This document shows, in pieces, positions 1-13,397 of a stretch of 64,000 bases of DNA. Where the stretch lies: contig JAACJO010000011.1 of assembly GCA_013368445.1 (NCBI GenBank), positions 496,001-560,000 of the forward strand, given 5' to 3'. A program made the translations under genes and the position numbers. The stretch's first letter is position 1. Each line of letters begins with the position of its first letter. The DNA comes from Leucocoprinus leucothites (taxonomy: Eukaryota; Basidiomycota; Agaricomycetes; Agaricales; Agaricaceae). The notes beneath the pieces are model-generated. The model saw only the letters and a program-made list of their open reading frames with translations. It did not search any database and was not told the origin of the DNA.

Positions 1-511
1 GAGTTTTCAGGCTTCAGAGGGGAGGGAGGAGGGAGGATAATAGACATACAGGAAAAGATCAGCATTGCCTGTTGCAATGAATTCTATCCAGTTGAGGCCA
101 AATGCAATGAGGTTTGACGCGACAATTGACACTGCGATGAATTTCATGGTCTCCACCGCCCCCCATAATCTCTCTAGATACTTGAGTGCTGCAGGCACGA
201 AAATCATTGATGCAATAAACTAAGTTAAAAGAAATAGTGAGGATTATTTAGTCGGAATGCGCCAACTTGGAGAATTACTTGGCACTTGCCTCTAATATTG
301 AAGGCTCGACGAATGCCGAGGTCAAAAAGGTCCATGGCGTGAAAAGGCTCGAGCCTGGGAGGAGTAGCATATAATGTTTAGCTTGTTCTTCCATGCCCTG
401 ATACCAGAGCCATGCATAAAATCCAGAAGAAACGATCGTAGTAATCGTGAAGGCACGCGTCACAGGGGGAATTGACTGTATGAGTTGAACTGGCGAAGAA
501 AGCACCGCCAT
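1..511 (-). CDS. TMEM115-like (DUF1751) integral membrane protein, C-terminal part off the window
   Basis: N-terminal half of a rhomboid-like membrane protein of the TMEM115/DUF1751 family; in other eukaryotes these are Golgi proteins linked to retrograde traffic. Exon 1 (511-290) encodes the start and the first hydrophobic segments, including PGSSLFTPWTFLTSAFVEP, a conserved loop. Exon 2 (219-50) carries FVPAALKYLERLWGAVE, the YLERxWG hallmark. A further intron probably begins at 49 (GTATGT) and the rest lies left of base 1. The intron at 289-220 only keeps frame if the donor is GC (GAG|GCAAGT), giving a GC-AG intron. The start ATG faces FAM32A across 267 bp, so the two genes probably share a bidirectional promoter. 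Confidence 0.8.
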
Positions 512-778
512 GACTCAAGACTTTCAAACGTGAATGTGAAATGTAAAGTCTTCGTCTATGGTGCTCTGCTGAGCGGAACGTGGAACGGAGGTTGGTTTCC
601 TGTCGCGAAGGACGATTGTGAGGCAATGTCGTGAGCTGGAAAGTTGTTTGAAGCAGGATTGGCTGGTGCACAGGGACGGGTCGAGGGCACGTGCTCATTC
701 TATTTCGGGCTATTGGCGCTTCCGCCATGGCCGCGTGAAAGCCTGAGCGGCTTGTTGTCTTAATCTTCTACGACCACC

Positions 779-1344
779 ATGTCAGACTATGACCTACGGC
801 CAGGTGGCTCCCTCAAGCTCAAAGGAGGAGTTGCTGACGGAGGTATCGTGAAAAAGTGAACATCTCGTTATGCTTGACCCAACCTTTAAGCTAACCGCGA
901 TCGTATTCAGGAAGAAAAAGAAAACCAAGCGTAGGGATGAACCTGGCGAGTTGGAACTGGAGCTGGAGCAACGAAAGGTAGAAAAAGCGATATCTGGGGA
1001 TGGTGGCAGATCGGCTTCGGGAAGTGGTTCAAACTCCCCGGCTGTTGTCGGTAGCAGTGGTAATGGTGTATCCAAGAAAACGGAAGCCGAGAAACGTTTT
1101 GAAGAGAGGCAAAAACAACGTGTATGCTGCCGTCTGCGAATAGCCGCGAACTATGTTGACGTCTTCTTAGATGGCAGAAAGAGTAGCCAAACTTGCTGGA
1201 AAGACCCACAAAGAGCGAGTCAATGAGTTCAACGCGAAACTTGAGGCTCTTAGCGAGCACCACGATATTCCCAAGGCAAGTACATATGCAAGCGTCCGAC
1301 CGTCCCATTTTTTCCTGACCCATTACTAGGTTGGACCAGGTTAA
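779..1344 (+). CDS. FAM32A homologue (DUF1754 family)
   Basis: Small basic nuclear protein. Exons 779-855, 911-1121, 1171-1275 and 1330-1344 give 135 residues. The N-terminus reads SLKLKGGVADGGIVKKKKKK, matching the LKLKG...KKKKK start of human FAM32A, a spliceosome step-II factor. The C-terminal half has KRFEERQKQR followed by AKLAGKTHKERVNEFNAKLE and the SEHHDIPK end. A low-complexity Ser/Gly insert lies between. The last intron (1276-1329) uses a GC donor (AAG|GCAAGT) and yields the short fungal-type end IPKVGPG. Using a nearby GT instead would give IPKASWTR followed by a tail; this is less likely because the site is poor and the family end would be lost. Function is inferred from the family. 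Confidence 0.85.
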
Positions 1345-2541
1345 AAGTGCATTTCAATGCCTCCATCATCTGTACTTGATACTTTATCTGCCAATGTTCA
1401 CCCTGCTGCCTATCAATTCTGCTCTCCGACCGGGCCACAACTATTTGAAATGAACCGCGAGTCGATTAGAATTTGGCTATCCTACGGGGAGTCCATGGCG
1501 TTTAATCCATCAGCAAGCATGCTTTGCCTGTTGCGCAGGACACCAACTGCAGGTTTCAATCACCCGATTTCACAAGAAGATCCTGTATTTACCAACCAGT
1601 CTGTGTCCTAAGCTCGGATACTTCACTAACGCTACTTAAAGTCTCGGATTCCAAGTCTCAAGGAGGCTGGGCTCGCCAGTCAAAGCCTTCGCCTTTCGTT
1701 TTTCGTTCCGATCATCCTCATGTGCTCGTGATGTTATCTAAAGTCCTATAGGCCGGACAAACCACGTCTTAGATAAAAGAGATGTCACAGATTTTATCGA
1801 TAGATTCCGCATGAAAACAACGATACGTTACGAGTGTATGCCCCAGAAATTGACCTTACAACCTGGCAAAGTTTTACGAGGCGCCCTAAAGAAGTATGAG
1901 CAATGCTCAGAATGTACGGCCTTTGAGTTGCCCTCAACGCGTAGTTACCCATGTATTTCGGAGCAGAGGTATCCAGATTTCAGACCCGACCTTTGGAATC
2001 GGCCACAACATGGTGTTAAGCAAAGCAATACAGACTAACAGACCTATCCGCTCAAGTGACCAGTGGGTCCGAATATCTTGATATGATAACTGTATTTACA
2101 TGACCCCGGAAGCGTAAATCTGATCCTTTTTTCTGTGCTTAAGGTAGCATGTAGTAGCCATTCGCCTGTATCTGAGCAGTACCTCCCAACCAAATTTGAT
2201 GACCCAGGGCAAATCTCGCCCCGGTTGCTGCTATCTCATGACAAGCTATGCTACTCCAGTTGTTCATGACTCTGGAACAAAAGATATGTTTAACGTCGGA
2301 AACAATGGTTAACGCTTCTATTGGCATCCCTGTCGCCTACTATCATAAATAAGGAAAAGATTCTAGCTATGACACTGGACGCACGAACATTAACACATAT
2401 GCATCATATAAGGGGAGGCGTAGGCTCATGCTCGCTCACATAACCCTGACTGCCTGGGAAAATACTTCCTTTCATGCTCGCCACTTGCATCTTCCATCAA
2501 GTCATTCTTGGTTTGGTACTGTCTTCATCGAAAAGCGCGTT
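1345..2541. other. intergenic stretch without a recognised gene
   Basis: About 1.2 kb between FAM32A and RVB1. Short open frames here show no recognisable family, and no repeat, tRNA or transposon end was seen. It must hold the terminator of FAM32A and the promoter of RVB1. Confidence 0.5.
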
Positions 2542-4466
<1,925 letters not shown>

Positions 4467-5074
4467 TACACTGCTTTGTGACATTTTGTGTTTGGTAAGT
4501 GGTCTGTGCACTCATCAATGGTTTTTAGCTGATGCCTTACCGCAGATTGATGTATTTAGAACCTTTACATCTAATCTACCTGCGCGGCCTATGTTTTTGA
4601 CCGTGGTTCTGTTGAGCTTCTCGCCCCTTGAGTGTAATTTGAATCCAACCATTGATGTGGTTATTTACCGGATAGCGCTGACATGGGGCGTCCTGCTAGA
4701 AAAGGGAAAGGTAATCGCTGTTGTCAGGCTACATGATTCATAACTTCAGCGCACTCAACTGCAGGCCATGGCACGCACATGTTCTACTTTGGTCCCTGCG
4801 GGCTGGACACAATAGAAATTGGTGCCACAGTTGTGTATTATCTGGTGCACAGGGCTCAGAAGATAACAGCCACTGGACAGCACACAGCTAACGGGAAAGA
4901 AGCCATTAGAGTATATTGTAATATATTTGTTCCGGGATATAAAAATGAGGATTAAGGTTGTGACTTAAGCAAAGCCATCATACCGCGTTTCTTCATTCCC
5001 CACCAACTACACCAAGGGTCGGCTCCAGGCGCGTTTTCAGCCTCTTTCCTCACTTCCACCACCCCTCCCTTGCC
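4467..5074. other. intergenic stretch without a recognised gene
   Basis: About 600 bp between two plus-strand genes. An open frame at 4486-4743 has no family resemblance and no conserved features, so it is not called. Confidence 0.5.
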
Positions 5075-7379
5075 ATGGCTGCACCAGGCGTAAAACCGGA
5101 TCGCAAAGGACACGTTTGCCCACCATCGGGTGCGACGCACCCATCAGACAGATGGGAATCCTTATTTGTATATTCTTTCATTCTCAAGTTCACGAACGTG
5201 AAAGAAAAGACCCTTGGGTTCGAGAGCCCCATGGAGTGAGTCTCTCGGGCCTTTTCCCTGGTCATTGCTTGTGCTGACTGACCTTTGTGTCCGTGGCGCT
5301 TGTGGTCTTTGCAGCCTTGAAGACGCCCTCATGTCGCGCGAACCAAATGATATACTCACAAAAATCCTTGCTCGTTTCATTCTCAACCTCAAACCCCAAA
5401 CACGAAACCTCAAGTATGTCCATACCCGCTGTTGTCCAGTTGGATTACACCGTGAACTCATCAAACAAATGCTCATACGCGCTTCATTCTGACGCGTGCT
5501 TGGTATTTCCTTTTGGGTTTCTGCACGGTCTACATAGCATTGATCAAATTTCGACGACTTTAATGGGCGTGTTGGCGGAGTACTTCAAGACGAATGAGCG
5601 AACGGTGTTCTGGGATGATGATTTCCAGGCGAATGTGGATCCTTTTCAAGGGATGGAATCTGGGTTCTTCGCTGCAGACTGGGATTTCAAGGTACGTGTG
5701 ATCGGTTTTTCTCCTCATTCCACATAATAGTAGCTGATATTTTTCTCTCATTCTGTATCCTAGCTGAAAATATTACGACAGCTTGTCGAGTTACAACTCG
5801 CTCATTCGCAAGAGATCAAGGCAGCTATAGATCATGGATGGGGCGTGGTGCATAATAAACATAAGAAGGAGAAAGGTGCCATTACTCCGATTAACCCGGG
5901 CATGACACGCGAAACGCTGGATTTTCTACCATTTGGTATGGACTATAAGAGGGAGAGATATTGGATTGTTGATGGTCTGTGCTTATTTGAATTGCTTACT
6001 TCTTTCTCTCCGCACTATCATCTTGGGAGTGCCGTGTTACCACGACTGCATCTTTCTCTGTTATTCGATGTCATGCCCGTTTCCGAGACCTTACTCACCC
6101 GTATTTTCCGCTTAATTAGATTCACCGCGGATTTATACGTCCACAAATCCCTGGAGGCTGACCGCGTCGTTTAAGGCTGTTTCATCGACACGGGAAGAGT
6201 ATCTCGCAATTATTGAACACCTCAAGTCTACTTTGCCAAAGTCGAAGGGAAAGAAGAGACTTAAGAGCGAGCAGTGTCATGTGGACTTGATTCGCAATTT
6301 AGAAGAGAGGATCGAGATGATAGATCAGGAACTTTCTGTAAGTCAACCAACTTTGTTGGACAGTTTTATTCCCTCCTTCTGTGCCGTACCTTGTTACCCA
6401 TTTTACACTCGCCAACATGCAATCATGCATTTACCTTTCCACTCTGCCATGTTGTGCATTATGTGTGTCCGTTGGGTTTCCCATGCTAGCCGAAAGTCCA
6501 AACGGTTAGCCCCAACTGCTTGGAACGTGGAAGTTGTTGATGATTGTACTTACCCTGATTCCCGAAACGATCAGCGAGTGGCCAAAGTCCGCAAGAAGAT
6601 TGAGCAAAATCGGATGCTGATGGTTCAAGCCGAACTTCGCTCAACAAGAACACGAAGGCAAGCTCAAAAACCAGATTATGTTTATTATAACCAGGATAGC
6701 GAGGCAAGTACACGTGTTATAAATCTTGTCTATCTAAATCTTGACAAGGACGTTGTTCAAATTTCAGGATGAGTACCAGTTCCAGGAGCAAGAAGATGAC
6801 GACTTCGAAGATGACGAGGAGCGAGAAGGGAAGGGTATACGGCAGAAAGCTCCTGTTGCAACGCGGAGGTCGACACGAATGGCTGTTCTGAATGCCAATG
6901 GGAAGAGAGAGGGGTCAGCAGACTCAAACTTGGATAGCTGGAGAGGAGAACGTCGATCTGCGCGACTCGGTTTCCGAGACCCCTTCGACGTTGACGAGCG
7001 ACCGCCGAAGAGAGCGCGGACGAAGGAAAGCACGACGAGCATTGGATCAGCTGATGCTAGCTCTACCACCAGTGCTCAGGCCAATGATAGCATGGACACA
7101 AACGAGAACGGGATAGGGAACATCAAAGTGAAAAAAACTGGGGCGGCTGCGCTAAAGCCAACCGAGGTAGCCATGGAGCAGGTTGCTGGAAAGAAAAAAT
7201 CCAAGTTTTGGGTATACGCTGTTGAACCCATACCAGGGCAATATACAGATGCTGAGGGCGATGATGTCAAGACGGAAACGAATGACAGTAATTCGCCAGC
7301 CGTTAATGGGCACGGAACAACCAGCGGATATGAGGGCTTGCGTGTCGAGCAAGGCCTGTTCGTGGAGTCAACAGCGTGA
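5075..7379 (+). CDS. DDT/WHIM-domain chromatin protein
   Basis: Nuclear protein of the DDT-WHIM type, whose members are accessory subunits of ISWI-like remodellers. Exons 5075-5235, 5315-5413, 5538-5691, 5764-5974, 6120-6337, 6575-6703 and 6768-7379 give 527 residues. The N-terminus contains WESLFVYSFILKFTN and SPMDLEDALMS, a DDT-like helical region ending in ILARFILNLKPQTRNL. The middle has ERYWIVDDSPRIYTSTNPWR, resembling the WHIM2 signature, followed by a probable coiled coil (DLIRNLEERIEMIDQEL, then KVRKKIEQNRMLMVQAEL). The C-terminus is an acidic tract and basic low-complexity sequence with a likely nuclear signal (PPKRARTKE). Intron 6704-6767 has a GC donor (GAG|GCAAGT); the nearby GT would bring a stop into frame. 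The 237-bp intron 6338-6574 is long for this genome and may hide a small exon. Confidence 0.75.
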
Positions 7380-7650
7380 TTTCTTGACTGTTATATCTTA
7401 TGGCATACTCATACATACATATCTTAAACGCAAAATTTTATAAAGTAGAGCACGGATGTTAATATATTGGAGGGTACTTTTGCACAACTTCTGGCCTACT
7501 ACCACTACAATATGGCGACGGAGTGATGTCAGCGGCGGAATGAAGGCCGAGAGCCAATCGGATTGCAGTTCTTACAAAGTGCTCATAACCACGTGATGCT
7601 GCAGTTTCCGGTGAAAATGACCCTCGACCTCGACGAACCTCCACATATTC

Positions 7651-10111
7651 ATGCTTGCACGCTCAGTGAGAACGCTCGCTGCGTCCTCTAGATCCATATT
7701 TAGATTCCGTGGCTGCCTTTTCGCAAAATGTGCATCTACAGCTACGACAGACGACAGAACCATAGTCTCCCTATTTGACAGCCCACATGTTGCTTCCAAA
7801 TATCCCTCCCCTGCCAACACCGGTCTGTTCGGTCACAGCCAGCTCTCTCATCCGAACGCTTTCATTTCTCTCTCAGAGGCTACTCTTGTGCGCGCGCAGC
7901 TACTGACGAATCGGATACTCAATGCTCGGAGCTCAAGGGAGGAACTCCTCAAAGTCGTCAAGAACCTCGATCGCTTGAGCGACATGCTCTGCAGCGTCAT
8001 TGACCTTGCTGAGCTTATTCGTAATGCACATCCGGATCGCAACTGGGTCACAGCAGGTAACCACGTCTATGAGAGACTTTGCGAGTTTATGAACGTACTT
8101 AATACCCACGTCGGACTCTATGAGGCGAGTCATTCAGTTACTTACCGGCTGCACTTGGACGTTAATTCCTTTGATGTAGGTACTTAAAGCAGTGCTCTCC
8201 GACTCGTCACTCGTCAAGACCCTTAGCCCAGAAGCATACCAAACCGCCCTTATATTCTGGCGTGACTTTGAAAAATCAGCAATCGACCTACCACCTGCAG
8301 AGCGCCAGAAATTTGTTTCCCTCTCTTCTGATATCCTTGTACTTGGGCGCGAATTCTTGGAGAATGCAAGCGCACCGAGGTCACCAGCATCTATTAGCCC
8401 TCAACATATGGCGGGGATCAAAGACAAAGGCTTGGGGGTCAGGCTGCAGCTTCAAGCCCAGTTTACCAAACGTGACCTTCTTGTTTATCCGGGCTCGTTA
8501 CAGGCGCAGATGATTATGCGCTCTGCCCCGGACGAGGAACCCAGGCGACGGATGTACATTGCCGCGAACTCGAGTACCGAACAACAGATAGCTACACTGG
8601 AGTCTCTTCTAAAGACGAGGGCAGAGCTTGCGAGATTGGTCGGTAGACAAAGCTTTGGGCATATGACATTAGACGATAAGATGGCTAAGACTCCTGGTAA
8701 GCGCCTTCTTGTTCTCGCACAATGACTCACCTCATCAACTCAACTTTTGATCACACTAGAAAATGTAATGAATTTCTTAGATGCACTTATTGGTCATACG
8801 CGACCATTTGCACGGCGCGCTCTGAAAACGCTCAGTCTCCGCAAAAAAGCCCACCACGGACTTTCCTTTCTGCCTATAGTTCAAGCTTGGGATCGGGACT
8901 TCTATTGTCCACCCGAACCCCCGGCGCCCCCCATACCACTTCCTCCTCTGACTCTCGGAACAGTGTTCATGGGCCTTTCACGATTATTCAAACATTTGTA
9001 TGGAATCACGCTTCGACCTACGGAAGCTCAGTCAGGCGAAGTCTGGCACTCGGACGTTCAGAAGTTAGAAGTAATGGATGAAGATAAGGGTCTAATTGGA
9101 TGGATATATGCCGACCTATTTGCGCGACGTGGCAAAGCGAGCGGAGCAGCACATTATACAGTGCGATGTTCGCGGAGGACGGACTTAGATGATGATGCTG
9201 GCGACGGGAGCCTCACGGGGTATGAAGAGTTGGTCCAGCAGAATCTAGAGTTCGAGAAGGTAAAGCGACACAAGATACCCAACCAAGATGGAACATATCA
9301 GTTACCTCTCGTAGTTCTGCTCTGCGAATTCGCAAGGCCGTCAGTATCGAAGGGTGCAACAGTGTTAGAGTGGCACGACGTACTCACTTTGTTCCATGAG
9401 ATGGGGCACGCAATGCATTGTAAGTGTCGTATTCTAACTGAAAGACATGGATTGTTGCCGACTTCTGCTTTGTAAATAGCTATGCTTGGCCGCACGGAGT
9501 ACCAAAACGTTTCTGGAACGCGTTGCGCAACCGACTTCGTCGAACTCCCATCGATTCTCATGGAGCATTTCCTTAGTTCTCCAACCGCCCTCTCCCTCTT
9601 CGATCTCAACGGAACGCATTCCCTTCGTCAGATTGGTAACACCCACGAGGATCCCTGTCATTCCATTGATACCTTCTCCCAAATTATCCTTGCATCCCTC
9701 GACCAAATCTACCACTCGCCCGCCATTTTGGACAATTCAACATTCTCAACCACTCATGAACTCGAGAAACTGTCAAACACCAACGGCCTCATTCCTCATG
9801 TCCCGGGTACATCTTTTCAAACTCAGTTCGGTCACCTATTTGGGTATGGTGCGACGTATTATTCTTACCTCTTTGACCGTGCTATCGCCTCGAGAGTATG
9901 GAAACAGGTGTTCGAGAAAGATCCTTTAAACAGGGAGCTAGGAGAGAAATATAAGTCGGAGGTGCTGAGATGGGGTGGCGGGAGGGATCCTTGGGAGATG
10001 GTTAGCAAATTGTTGAATGCGCCCGAGCTTGAGAGGGGTGATGCAGAGGCTATGAGGGAGGTTGGAAGATGGAAGATTGAGGATGAGGTTGGGGTCCCGG
10101 GGAGACATTAG
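7651..10111 (+). CDS. MIP: mitochondrial intermediate peptidase (MIP, M3 metallopeptidase)
   Basis: Mitochondrial matrix zinc peptidase that removes an octapeptide from proteins already cut by MPP. Exons 7651-8124, 8180-8696, 8760-9419 and 9480-10111 give 760 residues, normal for the family. The first 30 residues are rich in Arg, Ser and Ala without acids, a matrix presequence. The active site [10 protein letters not shown] sits at residues 542-551 (zinc ligands His543 and His547, catalytic Glu544) and is split by intron 3. A second M3 feature is [19 protein letters not shown] near the C-terminus. Intron 1 (8125-8179) needs a GC donor (GAG|GCGAGT) to give [15 protein letters not shown] is the standard marker beside the homeodomain mating-type locus of Agaricomycetes; here an ABC transporter gene separates it from the HD genes. 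Confidence 0.96.
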
Positions 10112-13100
10112 GCCTTTATTGGAGCCTTCTGACCCCCAAAGCTCAGAGGCATGCCCGTGCCAACCCACAAAGAGAAGACCAGAATAACAATGTTTTTTTT
10201 TGCATAAAGCGCTTGGTTTTGGTCATACCCCTCTGACACGAGCAAGAAAGTCGCTAAAGCAGACCCTGGAGCATCGCGGTCATCATAATGCCTCTAGGAG
10301 TGGGGTTGGCTTTTGAGAGAGTAGTGTCGGTCGAGCTGTCTGTGGTGCTTGTAATGAATACCCCTGCGTTTTATGCATCACGATTCGCAACGCTGAGCTT
10401 ACCTGGACATCGGAGGCCCGACTGATGATGCAGCAAAGCACAAATTGTTGTACCGCGCGTCACTTAAATTCCATATTCTGCGTCGATTCATAGTACTTCT
10501 CTACACCTACAAATACCCGACAATGTTGAGCCTTGAAGCAATACGTCTGTTCGGGCAACATACAAGCCATTCCTTGTGAGCACACACGATTGGCCCATTA
10601 CAAGCTACTTGGAATGGGTTTATGGAGCAATTTGAAACCCTGCTGTGACTTAAGGGATGGAACGAAGTAAAGAGAACAATATGAGTAGAAGTAGATAGGC
10701 GGGCAACACAGCGAGGATATCTCTCCCCTCTTCCTTCCTTGTCGTGTACATTTGCTAAACCTCGTACGACAAAGCATCAAACTGCTTCAGGGTGACAGGA
10801 GCCAATTTCCATATTCGGACGATGCCCACCCACGATTACTTATATGTACAGTACACTACTTACTCCAAGGCCCAAGTTGCTTTCTGGACTCACCTTTCAA
10901 AGTGGTTCTCTGATGTTTTTGGTGATGATGGTATAATAGGAGTCCTCGGACAGAAACGGTTCTCTCTTGGGCAGGAATTCCTGACAGACGATAGTAATGG
11001 AGATGGATCACAAATCATTTGTCCCAGTACATCGGATATCCTTGATGTGAAATTCGCGGACAACCTACCCGGGTTCAACCTTGAAACGACATCCCAATTT
11101 TCCAGATGTTACGCACAACTTGAAGGGAACCCATGCAGCTACCCTCCGAACCGCCAGCGACCGGGGGATCTTCTTACCGACACAATGCTTCTTTCGCTGT
11201 GAAGTGGTACTCCGGATATTTCAACTCTGATCGCTGCCTTTCAGGTTACCAGTGCCAGAAGGAAAGTAAGCTGAACAAGATTCAGAAGAATTATTTCGTG
11301 CAAGCAACACAACGCCTTCCTTGGGCCTTGAAGCTACAACGTAACTTTGTGCGCTAAGATCGGTTCTCCTGCCTTGGCGGAAGCCTTCATGGAGACGTTG
11401 CGCCGAATGACTCCTCGTCAAGCAACGCTGAATCACCCAACACATGCACGATTATGATTATTAAGTTGTTTCGAAAGTGATATGACTCTTACTGTATAAT
11501 GCCATTCGGTGGTCAACGTTTCGAGTCACCTCATAACATGCCCGTCGCCTTCCCTCATTCCCCATTCTTCTACTTCTGGCTCTCTCTTGTGGCTACAAAT
11601 GGTGATCCTTATTCAATGTTCTGGTTTTCCGGTTCCCAGTTTGAGGCGAACTGTCATCTAATTGAGTCTCATCAGCTACTTATGATTGGTGTCTATCTTG
11701 CTGTTACGGTTTGAATCTTGAAGGCTTCAATGGCCTCAGCATTGTCGGGCATTTTTTTCTAGGAAGAATGTCTACCATCGGGCTGAGAAAATATTTAGAC
11801 CTCTGGTCTCAACTGCCATGACCAAGTGAGCAGCCGTTACCCGAATTTGTCCCCTCAATATAAGTCGCAACCCAATTTTTACAAGTAACTTCTAATGTTT
11901 TATATGGAAACAGTACACTTGCTTAGTCTACTTTGCTTAAGCAAGTCAAATACTTCCGGTCTGCGGTGATACTCTGTTCGAGTCATGGATGAGCCAGAAT
12001 GCATTTGGGACGATGACGGATCAAACGTTGTACCTGACCGTACAGTGATCTTCGGCTTTGAAGTTTCTGGTAGCTTCTGGTATAATCTGGTATAGGAACC
12101 ATTGAACGACTCCGGCGTCATCGCGATGAGTCAAAGGCCCGCTGAAAGAGCGACCATAGGTATCGAGCCGTCAGCAAACGGGATACGTATCAATGGGATT
12201 GCTCGCATATAGCCGACGCGGACGAGCTATAGGCATTACAATTGAATGTGCTGAAACTAATTCACTTATGTGGCTTGTGATATTCAGCTCTCGAGATAAA
12301 AATAGCTTTGAACGTAGGTCGAACGATACCTACCGCCAAGCGGAAGCCGCGGAAGTACTAGGAACAAATATTTGGGAAAACGACCAACATGCGGCCGTCA
12401 CAACGCTCCGACTAGCCCTATTCTGCCCTACTCCCCTGGAATGCTATTGCCATTTGTTGTGACCTGTTGGACCACATCGCCATTCAAGATACATACCTCA
12501 ATCTATTTTTGATCTCCACCAAGCTAATCAGAGTCGGCTCGAGTCGTTTGATGCCATGGGACTGTTCTACAAAATTTGAGATCGTGAAATATGCAGTCTA
12601 TTTAACTTTGTGTGTGGCCCTGGACACGCACTAAATACTCAGGTCCAAGAAGTGGCAAACTCAGTTGTCGGAGACTTGATTCTGTGCCGTTGATTGAATG
12701 CAATAGCCTGTCAGTTGGAGCGCCTCCATGATCATATTATGATTAATGACCTATTAATCATCAAGCCGCCCGACGGTCATCGACAATGAGTAAATGTTTC
12801 TACAGCTCTTGTATATCGCAAACCATCCACAGGATCCGACCATAACGCTTGTGGTATCTTTTCATTGTCAATCTTCCAGTATACAGATGAACCCTACCAA
12901 GTTTACCCTGTTGTGCCTAGCCCCGGATTTTAGCAGCGATACTATTGACTAATCGGCCCGTCGATAGCACAGCCCCAATAGTCATCAAAGTTGCCTCACT
13001 CGGCATTATCAATTTCTCGATGACTTCTTGCCCATGATTCATGAGGCCTGAGAGGGCTTGAGTCCTCTTTTGTGCCTTGAGTGACTCTGGTAGCCTTGGG

Positions 13101-13397
13101 GGGACAATAATGAAGGCCGCATATGCTACATCTTTTCTTTGAATGAATACTTGTCGTATGGAATTCAAGCTATCTAACATTTAAACTAGTACCCTTCACT
13201 CAAAAACCGGGATAGATCTGGCTCTCGCGAAGATCGGAGAAATGATCTTGGCAACCTGACGGTGACCGTGCCGTTGTGTTGCGTCAGTTTCATCCCCAAA
13301 TCAACGGAATGCGCCTTCCTATCTTTCCGGGCCAGGCTTTTGGTTAAAACCGTTTTTTTCTTGGGTGTCCCTCTGTCCTCATATCACCCAACCCAAG
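10112..13397. other. gene-poor interval between MIP and the ABC transporter
   Basis: About 3.3 kb with only short open frames of no recognisable family (for example 10792-11202 plus, 12193-12462 plus, 12917-13180 minus). No homeodomain motif of the WFxN(R/A)R type was found on either strand. In many relatives this is where HD genes begin directly after MIP, so the interval may contain decayed sequence. A short T-run at about 10192-10201 follows the MIP stop. Confidence 0.5.

Noticed and set aside
12917..13180. 87-codon minus-strand open frame
   Set aside because: Balanced composition, but no family, partner exon or expression evidence; kept only as an open question in the findings.
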